NCBI GenBank assembly: GCA_027943245.1
Contig: JANDJZ010000012.1
Span: 18,358 to 82,357, forward strand
From: Acanthamoeba sp. SK_2022b
Lineage: Eukaryota > Discosea > Longamoebia > Acanthamoebidae
DNA length: 64,000 nt
Reading direction: 5' to 3'
Positions 11,256-22,815 of this stretch are shown here, piece after piece. Below the pieces are notes generated by a model, which had not been told where the DNA came from, made no database searches, and saw only the letters and a program-made list of their open reading frames with translations. The position numbers were made by a program, and so were the translations under genes. How positions within the stretch are numbered: the stretch's first letter is position 1; each line of letters opens with the position of its first letter.

Positions 11256-13887
11256 ATGGACGTCGGCGATGACCAGCTCTGTGACGTGGTGCGCGACAAT
11301 GCCCGACTGCGGGCGCGAGTGATCGACCTCGAGCAGGAGCTGACCCTCAAGCAGAGCATGCTCGACAGGCTGGCGCGCGACAACGAACAGCTGCGCCAGG
11401 TGTACGAATCGAGATTAAGAAAATTGAAGCGAAAATTGAAGAATTTGGAGAGCGGCAGTCGATCTCAATCGAAAGATGAAGTGAGCCTCGTGCGAGGCCA
11501 CGCGAGGGGCGCCCAAACATCGAAATCTGTCGAAGAAAGACAAAGATCAGGTGGACAGGTCGACTCTGTGCCTGTTGGTTGGTTCGACGACCACGCCGGC
11601 CCACCCAATGCAACGCCACCGACGCAAGCGGATGATCGGCCCGAGTTTGACGTCGAGACTGTCGACACGCACGCATCGGCCGAGGCGGCAACGGCTCCCG
11701 GCGACAGCCACGCCGGCATGGCCACGACTACGGCCGGCGAGGATCAGGCCACGATCGATGCCTGGTTGGAGTCCCACTTCAGCGTGGCCCAGCGTCAGCT
11801 GCCTCTGCTCGCGCACGAGATCGAGCGACGACACGCACAGTCCCAGGCTCGCCAGCACGAACCGGCAGCCATTCGCGAAATAGAGCGCCAACAAAAGGAA
11901 GACGAACTCGCGGAGCGCGACGGCGACGGCGACGAAGACCGCGATGGCGCCAACGCGGAGGATATAAGCGCTGGCTTGCAGTCGCTCCCGGCAGAGGCGA
12001 CCACGATCGAGGATCTGCCCGTGGAAGTGCTCTGCACGGTGTTTAGCGCGATCGAAGCGCACCGGGACCTCTTCGCCTGCTCCGCCACCTGCCGTGCCTG
12101 GGCCGCCATCCTCGGATGTCTTCCCCGGGGGGCGCCAGGAGTCGACAACGTACGGCGAACGGCTGTGGCTGTGGCGAGTGTCCAGAGTTAAAAGTTTGAC
12201 GCCTGTGGACAGGGCGGGCAGGAAGCCGATGCGTTGTGGAAGACGCTGGTGCTGTCCAACAGGAGGTGGCTGAAGTATGGCCGCGCCTCCGCGTTGGTGC
12301 CTCCGCCTCGTGTGTCGTGGAAGCAGTACTACCGCATGCGGTGCCATTTAGGTACTAACCATGGGCTGTCTTCTCGGTCTCGCCGGGTGGTGACGGTGTA
12401 GCTTACCAACTCGCTCGCTCACTGGGCCATCTCACGACCGTAGAACGCAACTGGCGACAGGGGATTATGCTGGTGGAGACGATTCCGCTCAGCTCGACCG
12501 TCAGGAGCTTCGATTACCGACCAGGCGCCGCCCTCACATCACTCAGCCATGTGCGCTCTCTGTCCCTTGCCCGAGCGCCTCCGCAGTCAGGTCGCCATCT
12601 CATATAACGTTTGGTTTGTCGGCAGGTCGGCGTCCACTATTATGATGTGGTGACGGGTGTCAGCCAGGGCAAGATCGGTGTGCCCTTCAGTCCGCTGTGC
12701 CACCAACAGCTGGATCCATTTCTTCTCGTTGGTGGCACGCAGGGCAAGTTGAACCTATACCAGGGTACACTTTGCATTTGATTGCTCAATCGTCTCCTCT
12801 TTTCTCTCTCTTTGCTTGTGAACTCTCACGATCGGGAGACGACGACAGACGACGGCCGATTGCTATTGGCCTATCCACACTCGGGACTCTCTTCCGGGCC
12901 CGATCCCAAGGCCGAGATTGCAGTTACCAATGTCGCCTGCAACCTGGCCCTGGAGAAGTTTGTCTCGGCCACCTCCTCCGCCGCGGTACACCATTTTAGT
13001 TCCATGTCGCTCCTCTGCAGCTCTCTAGCTCACGGGTCACGGGATGTCCGGCCGTGCTCTGGTTGCTACACAGTATCTGTGGGACCTGACCAGTACACAA
13101 CCGCTGTGGACCTTGCCCGCAGCCACCAACACCACAGTTCTCCACGTACCCCTCCTCTCCCTCTCATCGGCTTCGTTCATTGTCGATCCTCCACCCCTCA
13201 TTTTACTCTACCCAACAGCTGGACAATCAGAAGGTCCTCGCTGCCGCTCAGGGTGTTACCGTCTACGACCCCAAGAGCGGTACTCGTGCCCCTCTCGCTT
13301 GTTTCTTTTCCAGTAGGTAAGGGGGAAAGGCCACCCTTCCTTCGTGTACGACTGACGGCGTTTTTATCGGCGCGTCAGGGAGCCGAGTGTGCGCTCTTGA
13401 GCTGGCTGAAGCGGCCACCTCCTTGGCGTGCCTCAACAGCTTCTACACGCTCGTCTCCACGGCGCACTCGTCCTTCCTGTGGGATCTGCGTATGCCACAC
13501 CAATACGTAAAACGGCCAACCCACTTCCTCCTGTCCTCTCGCTACGCTGCATCTGGCTGTGCTGAGTCAAGCCCGTGCGTGTCGTGTGCGTGACAGCTGC
13601 CTCGATACTTGTATGGTCAGTGCTGCGTGCATCCCGAGGTGGAGCGAGTGGTGTTCGCCAGCGACGAATTCATTTGGCTCAGCACGTACGACACGCTCCT
13701 CCGATACGAGCTCTCGCTGTGGCGAGTGCCGACGCCCGGAGCGATCGGACTGGCGACCAAGCAGGTGCGCATGGACCAGGACCGCATCCTCATCGGACGG
13801 GGCCAGACCATCCACGTATGCTCCTTCGTCCACTCCGACGATACGCCGCAGCGACGGCAGGCCAGCTGGCCCGAGGTCAACCTTTGA
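11256..13887 (+). CDS. coiled-coil F-box protein with WD-like beta-propeller
   Basis: Likely substrate receptor of an SCF-type E3 ligase. Exons read as 11256-12149, 12222-12351, 12402-12550, 12625-12764, 12849-12985, 13029-13145, 13219-13279, 13379-13506 and 13597-13887. The N-terminus is a coiled coil (residues ~10-75), then a low-complexity acidic/Asp-Arg region, then an F-box (IEDLPVEVLCTVFSAIEAH ... CSATCRAWAAI) and the post-F-box ALWKTLVL. VERNWRQG and irregular WD-type strands follow (GVHYYDVVTG, YLWDLTSTQPLW, SSFLWDLR). The propeller is weakly conserved and its blade count is unclear. The stop codon lies inside the end of the converging gene at 13877-15689. F-box call good, propeller moderate. 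Confidence 0.8.
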
Positions 13888-13895
13888 GGTTGAAC
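13872..13895. other. inverted repeat spanning two converging stop codons
   Basis: The plus-strand arm AGGTCAACCT is followed by TTG and then AGGTTGAACCT, whose reverse complement nearly matches the first arm. The plus-strand stop (TGA, 13885-13887) and the minus-strand stop (TCA on the plus strand, 13877-13879) both lie in this element, so the two coding regions overlap by 11 bases. Confidence 0.7.
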
Positions 13896-15689
13896 CTCGT
13901 GGCGGCCTTCTTCCTTCTCTTCTTCTCCTTGTAGGCCTTCCAGAACTCGGGCGTCGGTTTCTTGCCCTTTTTCTTGCCGTCTGCGCCTGGTTCGCCTCCT
14001 TCTTCAGTCATCGCAGGCGCCGTCTCTGCTCCGCTCACGCCCATGTAGTACGCCGTCCACTGCATCACGCACATGCGTGCGATCTCGTCACGACAAGATC
14101 CCAGGACGAGTCAGATGCGTTGCGTGCGTACCTGTGCGTATTGAGCTTGATACTGCTGCCAAGTAGCTTGGTCTGTGTCATAGCTGTAGCCAGAGTATCC
14201 GTATGTCAACGATGAGGCGTGAGGATTGTAGCTGTCGTATGTGGCGGGTTGGCCGTAGTCCCTGGTGGAGACCGCATGAGCCTCGCACAACAAGCGCGTG
14301 CCTTTCTACAGGAGAGCACCGCGTACCAGTAAGATTGTGTTTGATACCCACCTGGCTGCCCTTCTTGTTTTTCCGACTTGCTTTGCTGGTGTTGCTTGAG
14401 GTAGAGCTCCAGTATCTCTTCTTCCTTTGACTTGACGAGTGCCTCTCCTCCCTCCTGCTGCTCGGCCTCTTCCGTGTTTGTGAGATGTTTTTCCTTAGCG
14501 CCTTCGGTTTGGCCCTCTTCAGCCGACGCAACTTGACCTTGGCTCTCCACCGCGCGCGACAAATCCTGCGTCGCCTGCGCAGCCAGCTTCGCCTAGCAAA
14601 CACGTTGCGGCAGGGCATGAGCGGGCAAGCGCATAGGCGATCGAATGAGGATGTGTACCCGCAGGGCCGCCTGGAACTCCAAAAAGGGCTCACCGCTGGC
14701 TTTGCCCTCACTATCGTCTTTGTGTCTCTTCGAGCACTTTTCCTGCCGTTCGTGGCTCTTGTTGATCGAACTCTTCCTTTTCCTGTCCCTGTCCCTGTCG
14801 CTTCTGCTTCGGCTTCGGCTCCGGCTCCGGCTACCACAGCTACGGCTGCGCTTGCGCGGACTGTGGCTATGTCTCTTCGTTCTGTGCTTTCGGTCGGGCG
14901 AATGGAGCTGCAGCTTTTCCAATTCGTCCTGTCGGGCCTTCTTCAACTTGACCTCATCGATGATGATCCTGAAAAGAACGCATCAAAGTTCTCAGGTGCA
15001 GTTCTGTGATTCACGCCAAATCCCACATACCACAACCCAGGCATGTTGTTCGTAATGATGAAATGGCCCTCGAGGTTTGACCACGCTGGAGAACTCTCAA
15101 TGTAGACTATGCGGCAGTATGAACATACCTCTTGAGCTCCAGATTGTTCAGCTCCCACGGCGGTACCTCCTCAGTTTGCTGGCACATCTGCCAGACTCCG
15201 CCGCACTCGCTTCCCACCTTCTTGAACTGATCGCCACTGGTGAATTGTACCAGGTGAGACCAAGAGCTTATCAAGAGCTTTTCAGAAGAGGTAGTACCCT
15301 TGTAGAGTGAAGCTGATGGTGCGTTTCCAGTCATAGCCGAATGCAGCTACGTCGGGATATCGTTTCTCAATAAAGTGTAGGATGGCCTTGCCGCTTGCTT
15401 GTCCACCCGAGTTGATGATGGCCTCCTCTATCCTCTCTACCCACGAAACTCCAATACTCTTCTTCTTCGCATGGCCTGCTTCTTCGAACAGATTGATCGT
15501 TGTGTCGTTCTGGACGGCAGCCTTGCCGTTGCCATTTTCCTCTTCTGTTTGGCGAGAGAGTAGCTGGAACAGTAAGAGAGTGAGAAAGACGAGGAGAGGG
15601 CAGGTACCAGGTGCAGCCGACATGACTTGGTTCTGGAGAAAGCTGAACAGCGAATCTACTCGCTCATCACTTCTCCGTGGGGGGTCCAT
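13877..15689 (-). CDS. winged-helix (forkhead-like) protein with RS-rich region
   Basis: Probable nuclear protein. Clear exons are 15689-15608, 15563-15298, 15236 to ~15130, 14968-14658 and 14592-14352, with further small exons down to 13877; joins near 15100 and 14300 are uncertain. The second and third exons encode SWVERIEEAIINSGG, AILHFIEKRYPDV, DWKRTISFTLQ and QFKKV...GVWQM, a spacing that resembles a forkhead domain (helix 3 WQNSIRHNLS, then F.K and G.W). Next comes an Arg/Ser-dipeptide tract (SRSRSRSRSRSDRDRDRK) typical of splicing factors, an acidic/Gln helix, a Tyr/Gln-rich stretch (YGYSGYSYDTDQATWQQY), WTAYYMG and a Lys-rich tail. The forkhead reading is by eye; it could be another winged-helix family. 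The stop overlaps the F-box gene. Confidence 0.6.
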
Positions 15690-15908
15690 GGCAGTTACTT
15701 GTTACTTGTACAGCTTCCAAGTACAAACGTTTTCTCCTTGCCCGCTCGTGCGCTTTCCTTTTGGGTGGAGGGTCGGTGCGCAAAACGTGCAGCTCTCTCT
15801 CGCTACACTAAAAGGAAAAAGAAACAAAAGAAAAAAAAAATTCATCACAGATCCAAGATTTGAACGATTGTGCTTGTGGAGTTCATCACGAAGTTGTTCG
15901 CAACGGGG

Positions 15909-18743
15909 ATGAAGGGAGATGAAGGGAAGATGAAGGGAAATCGTGCGACGTACAGCCTGGAAGAGTTCGAGGCGGACGAGGGGCCGATTTTGTCAGAGGA
16001 CGAGGGAAACGACGGCGTGGTCAGACAAGGCACGTTGTGCTGCGGTTTGACGGCCTACCAGGGCTTCGTTCTCTTCGCTTCATGGCTTGGTACTTGCTCG
16101 TGCCCGATAATCTAGTTCCTCATTTTCAAAGGCGTTTAACGGTCATCTCTCGCCCACTGTCTCGTGCAGGCTGGGGCTTTGACGTTTTTGATGGTGCGTT
16201 TCTCCTTTCTCGATTTCTCGTTCTTCATCTGCCGCCAGTCCTTATTCATTGTTATTAATAATATATTTATATTTGTAACTCCCACAGGCCTGTTGTTCAA
16301 TTTCGCCTCGCCGGTGTGCATTCCTTATCTGTTGGGCGTTGACCCCAACGCCGAGGTACGTGCGCCCGTCCCTCACCAAACGTTTTCTCGCCCACTCTCA
16401 CACAATCGCAGTTGGATCAAACCACCCGAGAGGCCATCACCTTTTGGACCGCATCTCTCACGTCTCTGTTGCTTGTGGGCTGGGCCATCGGAGGCATCCT
16501 CTTCGGCAAACTTACCGACACGTATACGCGCCTCGTTGATGCACTCTCTCAGTGTCCTCCCTGCCATCTCCGAAGGCTGACCTTGAGCTGCACAGCTTCG
16601 GGCGAAGTCGAATCATGCTCATCACGATGGCGACCTACGCGCTAAGCACGGGGTACCCCTTTCCGCACGTCTATTGGTCTCCTTGGCTGGTCAGATAAGT
16701 TCAACTCCGCCATGCATCATCACAGGGCCAGCGCCCTGTCGCCCAACATCTGGGTACTCGGCCTTTGCCGATTCTGTGCCTCGCTTGGAATTGGAGGCGA
16801 GTGGGCCGCCGGAGCTGCGCTTGTGGTAAATGGCCTCCTCCTCTCGTTAGCGGATTCTCTGTGCTAACGAGTCCTCTTCTCCGTCGACTGTTCAGGCCGA
16901 AACGATGCCACCACACATGCGACTCTGGGGCGGAGCCATTCTCTACACGTCGGCGCCTGTAGGTTCGTCGACCAGACTCAGGCGCGCGGGCTAAGCTCAC
17001 TCGTGTCGTGCTTCTTGGCTGTCAACAGGGCTGTTCCTCGCATCGTTTGTGAGCAGCCTGTTCCTCAATGAGGTGTCGTTCATCGCCGACGATCCGTCGC
17101 TCTCGTGGCGCGTGGTCTTCCTGACCGGACTCGTGCCAGTGTTGTTTGCTATCGTCATCCGAATTGTGCGCAGCCCCTCCCCCCGGTCACCCAATACACA
17201 ATGGCCAACGTATCCATTCACTCATTCGCTTTTGTTTCTCTCAACACTGCAGTGGCTCAAGGAACCAGACACATGGAAGCACACGCGCGAACACAAGAAG
17301 ATGTCCTACGTACGCCCGTGACGCATGCACTTTTGAGATAAAATTGACCTGACGGCGCCGTCGACCGACTTTGCAGGGCGCCGTGGACAGGGACTACGAT
17401 GAGCAGCCCCCGAAGGAGCTGGGTCGGTGCGCCAAGCTGGGGTACATGGTCAAGGACGAGCTTGGCGAGATCCCCGAGCTCTTTGGGCGCAAGTATCGCC
17501 GACGAACCCTGGGCGGCCTGTTTGTGGTGATCACCGCCCTCCTGACGTGGTGGACTATCACCAGGTACCCGCGAGCGCTTTCCTGTTTCCCTGTGTCGCC
17601 ACGACTCACTCGCAGCTCCATGTGGCTAGCTTCATTCCTTTGATTGCGAATTTCCTGGCCGACGATGTAGGCACGGCACGCGGCCTCTCTCGCGCCGAGA
17701 TTCAAGACTTGAAGGTATTATTCACCAGCCCACACAAACCACCACACACAGAGAATGAGAGAGTCACGCAAAACTAACGAGCGCATCAATAGAGCCAGTA
17801 CACCTTTATGGGCAGCAACTCATTCAACATTGGCGGTTTCGTGGGCACCATAAGCACCGTCCCTTTTGCCCAGTTCCTGGTACTCCACATGCGCAGCGCC
17901 ACGCGTGGTCACATTTGTGCACTGTGTGGGCGCTCAAGTCTAACAAGACCTGCCATTTGCGTTGGTTTGAAATGGCAGGGGCGGCGCCCGATGTTCGCGA
18001 TCTATTTCGCCTGGAGCGCGGTGGCCATTCCCTGCGTGCTCCACCTCGCCATGAGCGCTGCGCTGCGGCTCTCACTCCTCTTCCTGGTCGGCTTCTCCGT
18101 CTTCGGCGTTTTCGCCTCTTTCACCTTCTACCTCCCCGAACTCTTTCCCACGCGCCTGGTACTTCGCCTCCTGCATCCCTGCGCGGGGCAGTCATGTCGG
18201 CTGATAGAGTCTGTGTGACGTGTGGTGTGTTGCCTTGTTCCAGCGAGCGATGGGCGCCGGTTTCTGCTACAACTCGGGTCGCATCATCACGGCCGTGGGG
18301 CCGTTCTTGGTAACCACCCACACCCGCGCCCGCGGCTGTCAGTTTACTGAGACTTGCGCTGTCATGCGCTCGGTGGCCACCAGGTTGGCATGGTGAGCAG
18401 GGACGGCTACGACCCATTGTACATCATCACCTGGGTCGCTGTGCTGCCTGCCATCGGTACACTCTCCTCAACAAGTTAGCCTTGACTATTATTCTAGCCG
18501 TTATGGTTAATCACGTGTTGTGCCATATGTCGTGTGTTATGTGTCGTGTCGTGTGCTGTGCCATACGTAGGATTTGTGGTCACGTTGATGCGTCTGCCAC
18601 TAGAAACGAAGGGCATGGCGCTCATGGAAGAGGAGGTGGAGCATATGGACGAAAACGTTTATCTCCTCCACAAGGAGGCTGGTGCCTTCTCCCCCAACCA
18701 ATACCTTTCCGAGGATGAGGACATGACCATATTCCTTAAATAA
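15909..18743 (+). CDS. MFS transporter, sialate/lactate-like H+ symporter type
   Basis: Predicted twelve-helix secondary carrier of organic acids or sugars. I chose the ATG at 15909 (MKGDEGKMKGN), giving an acidic cytoplasmic N-terminus of about 40 residues. The first helix has SWLGWGFDVFDGLLFNFAS, close to the GWxLDxFDFF pattern of the SHS (sialate:H+/JEN1-type) family. Further landmarks are GILFGKLTDTYFGRS around 16500-16620, the LGIGGEWAAGAAL motif at ~16790, the central loop KYRRRTLGG, and GRRPMFAIYFAW, FTFYLPELFPTRLRAMG and FCYNSGRI in the second half. About eleven introns interrupt it. The C-terminal tail is acidic. The stop overlaps an AATAAA. Family is firm; the substrate is not determinable. 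Confidence 0.85.
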
Positions 18744-18748
18744 ATAAA
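18743..18748 (+). terminator. candidate polyadenylation signal of the MFS gene
   Basis: AATAAA begins at the last base of the TAA stop codon, and similar A-rich hexamers follow at 18755-18765. The 3' UTR would therefore be very short. Confidence 0.45.
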
Positions 18749-18807
18749 AAGCACAAATAAAAAGAAATATTAGTACATTTCTCTTCTGCTTTCTGTGACT
18801 TGCTCGT

Positions 18808-19583
18808 ATGGAGAGAAAGCTCGAGTGGGACGCGTTGCCTCTTGCCCTCCAACAGGAGATAGCCGAGGCTCTGACCCCAAGCACCAACACAGCCAGAAGG
18901 TTCGTCCCTGCAGGCAAATCAAATGGAAAATTAAATAATAAAGATAAATTGTTGCATGCAGCACGTCTGGAGCTCTGCCCAGGCCCACCTTGCCCACGCC
19001 GGGACTTCGGCTGTCGCCCTGGCAGTTCTATGTCGACCTACGGTCGGCTACACAGGGGCTCCTGGTCCACGCCAGCTGCCAAAGTACCCCTGACCAGCAC
19101 ACCGAGCCGACCACCACAACCACCACAACCAGCGGCACACCGACGGCACCAGGTCGACAGAAGGCAGTGTCTCGAGCGCTGTTTCGTGGGAACAAGCGAA
19201 GGAGAGACGACCAAGAAGGCAGCAATCATGTGGACGCCGACGACCACGAAGTGGTCGCTGCCAAAGCTCAACCGCTCAAAGTGGATGGAACGCAGCGCAG
19301 CGAGGAAACTCCCACCAAGAAGGACGCCCATCGTGTGGGTCAAGTCTACTTCATCGCCGCGATGCCCTACAGGGGCGAGTGCAAGATCGGGCACTCAGCC
19401 AACACGAATAAGCGGCGCCAGCAGCTGCAGACCGGCAATGCATCGCCGCTCGAAGTACTCCACACAATCGCGCGGCCATCGGTAGGCGAGGCGCGTACGC
19501 TCGAGCTGGCCCTCCACGCCTACCTCGGCCCCGTCTATCGATGGACGAGGTCAACGCCACCTTCTCCCTCGGGTCTCACCTGA
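18808..19583 (+). CDS. T5orf172 (GIY-YIG superfamily-like) domain protein
   Basis: Two exons, 18808-18899 and 18962-19583, joined in phase 2. The first encodes a short helical segment WDALPLALQQEIAEAL that resembles the start of an F-box. The second begins with PWQFYVDL, has a Thr/Pro-rich linker and a basic patch (RGNKRRRDD), and ends in a domain with VYFIAAM, CKIGHSANTNKRRQQLQTGN and VLHTI. That pattern (VYfI...KIG.S....R...LQtG.P..l) is the T5orf172 / DUF1544 family, a relative of GIY-YIG nucleases common in phages and large DNA viruses and present in some protists. Nuclease activity is not established for most members. The stop is at 19581-19583. Confidence 0.7.
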
Positions 19584-19840
19584 CCAGCGAGGCCATCTTC
19601 GCCCTCGCCAAGCTCTCTACTACACACGCCGTCCCACCAACCTTGGACACAGCTTCGTGCTCGCCTGGCAAATGACTAGCGTCTACATCTTTCCAACCCT
19701 AAGATTGGCCAGGTTGCTCCTCCACTAAAATGAAAACACGGAAATAACTACGTATCCGCGGCCATCACAACCCGCCTGTGGTGGTGCAGAGGGAACAGGT
19801 CTCTTATTGTTTGTTTTGCCTTTCTGTGGTAGGGAGTCTG
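19584..19840 (+). other. intergenic between T5orf172 gene and receptor B
   Basis: About 260 bases with no gene seen. It contains AT-rich stretches around 19725-19750 and the presumed promoter of receptor B. Confidence 0.4.
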
Positions 19841-22654
19841 ATGCCGCGTGCCCACGGTACACGCCCACGTCCTTTCAGCTTTTGACTTCCGACCGTGACC
19901 TGGGTTCCCTCTTCCAGTTGGGTTGCTTCTGGTCGTAGTGGCGTGGGTTGGCTTGATGCTGGTGCCGGTTGGGCGAGCGCAGTCGTGCGTGCCCTTTGCA
20001 GGTTCACCCCTAACAGGCAACAAGTGCGACAGCGTGGTGTCCTACCCTTGGGTCCTGCTCTCGCCTAACCGAACCTACGAACAGGTGCACTTTCTGTCTC
20101 CTTCCTCCCTTCCGCACCACTTCGTGGCGGTGATCGCCTTTCTCTTGGCCGTGTGTCCGATGCCTAGGGATGTGGGGCAGGGAAGGATAACCCTCCCACA
20201 CTTTTAATTCATATTTCTCTATTTATCCACATTGCGGTAGGCGCGGGTTGTTCCACAAGTTCCCTTGCGATTCGCGTGATGCGCTCACATTGACTGGGTG
20301 GGCTTGCAGGTTGATGCGGCGACCTCAGACACGACCAGACTATTCGGAGCCTTCGTGCCTCCCGCCTGCCGAAAGGCGGCCCTGCGGCTCTCGTGCCTCA
20401 GCGGCTTTGTCAGCTGCCAATTCGACGCCAACACTGGAAGCCTCTCTTGTACGTTCATTAACTCTCAATGACCTCGCGCATGCACTCACAATCGAGACAC
20501 AAACACCAATCTAGACTCGGCGCCATGTCGTAACGTATGTGAGGACATGGTATCGGCCTGCTCGGCCTTTCTCGAGTCGCAAGGCCAGACCAATCTGTTA
20601 CCCAACTGCAGCCAGCTTCCCACCACCAACTGCAATAACGCCTCAGCGGACGCAGGTGAGCACTCCACGGCCCACGAGACACCTCTGATCACTGAAAGAG
20701 TAGCCCCCCAGTCGTGCCGTACAGCCAGGCTGACTGTCCCTACCCGCTCAAGTTCAACCCTCACGGCACCGTGGCCGATGCATCGCTGTCTTTGTCGGCC
20801 GACGAACAGATTTGTGTCTACCCTTGCCCCGACCCCATGTTTACGGCAAGCGATTGGCGCGCTTCGGAAGGCATTAGCATCGCTCTAGGCAGTACGTCGA
20901 TAGATGTTCACCGCTCGTTGTTGTATGGAGAGACAACACCTCACGCTTGGATGGCTCGCAGTCCTTTCGTTTGGGATGATCTTGTTCCTGATCATCACCT
21001 ACTCGCTCAACCCACGCAAGCGACGATTCCCGACCACCTACCAGCTGTGGCTCTGCGTCTCGTCAATCGTCTGTACCACTGGCATTATCATCGCCGTGTT
21101 GATCGGAGGTACGCCTCTACAGGTCTTAGGTAGTGTTAATTGAGGGCGTACCAGAAGCTGTTTCTTAAACATTTTTTCCCCCCATTTTGATAGGACCAGT
21201 ACGCACTTATTGCACGTGGGATGATACACCAGTGTTGCAGAGCTTCGCCGGGGCACGAGACAACGAGGGCCAAGGAGTGGTGTGTGTCCTACAAGGTACC
21301 ATTCCCAGCTTCCGTGCGCGTGAGGGTTCGGAATAGAGGCATCATCATTCTTCCCCTTCATTTGGAATCTCCGCAGGGATGATGGTCATGTTCGGAGGGC
21401 TGGCGGGCAGTTTCTGGTGGGTCATGCTCACCTTCACCGTCTTCCAATTCATCGTGATCCAGTTCTCCTCTGTCGGCGCAAGAAAAACAGTACGCGTGCG
21501 TGTCTAGGTTGGCGGGCGGGAGGGCGGGCGCGTGCATGTATGCGTGTGCCTGTTGAAAAACTCACGGTCTATAATCTCCCTTTGCAGCTGCACATTGCGT
21601 CGCATGTGATCGGTTGGGGCATGCCCACGTTCTTTGTGACCATCGCCCTGGGCGCCCAGCAGTTCGAAGGTCAGGTCGGGAGCCACAACTGTTTCGTGTC
21701 TCGTCCCTGGGATTGGGGCACCTTTTACGCGCCCGGTACCCGCACCGCCTCCCCCTAACGGCTATCGTAGTCGCGTCCGACTCACCGCCTTTGCTTCTGG
21801 CTATCAGTCCTCGTGAATCTGTGCGTGGGAACGACGCTGATGACTATCGTGATCATGAAGGTCTTGAGGGTAACGTTTCTTCTATTGCCCTCCGCTCTTG
21901 GATAAATGATCGCGCGTGTGTTGCAGAGCTGATCGTGTGGGCCCATGTGCGTCGGTGACCTACCAGATCCGATCGCAGCTGAAGGACCAGACGAACATTT
22001 CGATGGAGCAGGTGGCGAGGCTGTCCCTTCTCATATTGGGCTACTGGCTGATCTACGCCTACATCATCGGCTACCGAATCTACCTCGAAGCGGTCAAGGT
22101 ACCCTTGGAGGCACACAAGTTCCCAGTGAAATCCTGGCAAGCTGAGCAGGGTGCCAATGATTAGGACTCGATCGAAGACGCACTGGGGGACCAAGTCGCC
22201 TGCAGTGCCACTACGGGCGATGAGTGCTCGCTGTCCCTCGGAATCAACAAGGGCGCTTGGTTCGTTGTTTCGTTTGGCCAGCTTCGTGATTCGCCTCGCT
22301 TACTGGGCGAGAGGGTCGAACAGGTACTTGGAAGCGCTTGCCGTGGGAGGTCAGGGGGTCATCATCTTCTGTAGCCTGGGGCTGTCCAAGGTTTTGCACA
22401 GAATCCCAATGATCATCCTCTTGGTGGTGCCTCACCACCGTGCACAGGAAACATTTACGTTCTGGCTAGTCCTGTTCACGAATTGGCGGGATCCGCTGTC
22501 GGTGATCAAGGGCAACGTGCGAACCATGAGGCGTGGCCCAGCGCGCGGAGGGCGGTTGGGTTCGAGCCCTTCGCACGCTTCCAAGTCGACGTCATCGTCG
22601 ACCGGCCAAGGGGTCACTGCCGCCCAGAGTTGCGCATCCAATGATGATCTGTGA
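19841..22654 (+). CDS. Frizzled/Smoothened-like receptor B, possibly decaying
   Basis: Paralogue of the receptor at 8455-11092. A tiny first exon (19841-19856, MPRAH plus one base) joins 19918-20085 to give MPRAHVGLLLVVVAWVG, a signal peptide. Further exons: 20310-20448, 20515-20655, 20712-21108, 21194-21295, 21377-21489, 21588-21735, 21808-21869, ~21953-22098, 22164-22259, 22324-22390 and 22448-22654. The Cys-rich domain, ICVYPCP, CTWDDTP, GGLAGSFWWVML, ALGAQQFEG, GQGVIIF and post-TM7 ETFTFW are shared with receptor A. Two problems stand out: the frame changes between ISIALGS (~20890) and RQHLTLGW (~20925) with no room for an intron, and the acceptor expected before VTYQIRSQ (21953) reads CG rather than AG. 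It may be a pseudogene, an atypically spliced gene or contain sequence errors. Confidence 0.75.
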
Positions 22655-22815
22655 CCAGGTCTCCTGTACAATTTGTGTCCTCTACAACACCCATCTCAGT
22701 GGACCTAGTGCACTAGTGGATGTTCATTAGGCCTTGACCTCTTTCTTTGTTACTTTCCCCACTAAGGATCATACAATAGTGGAATTTGGTGTTTGGGGCA
22801 TGCTCGCCGGGAACT

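Noticed and set aside
15627..15863. Plus-strand frame ending in a Lys run
   Set aside because: It overlaps the first exon of the winged-helix gene on the other strand and the MFS 5' region; composition is that of A-rich non-coding DNA.
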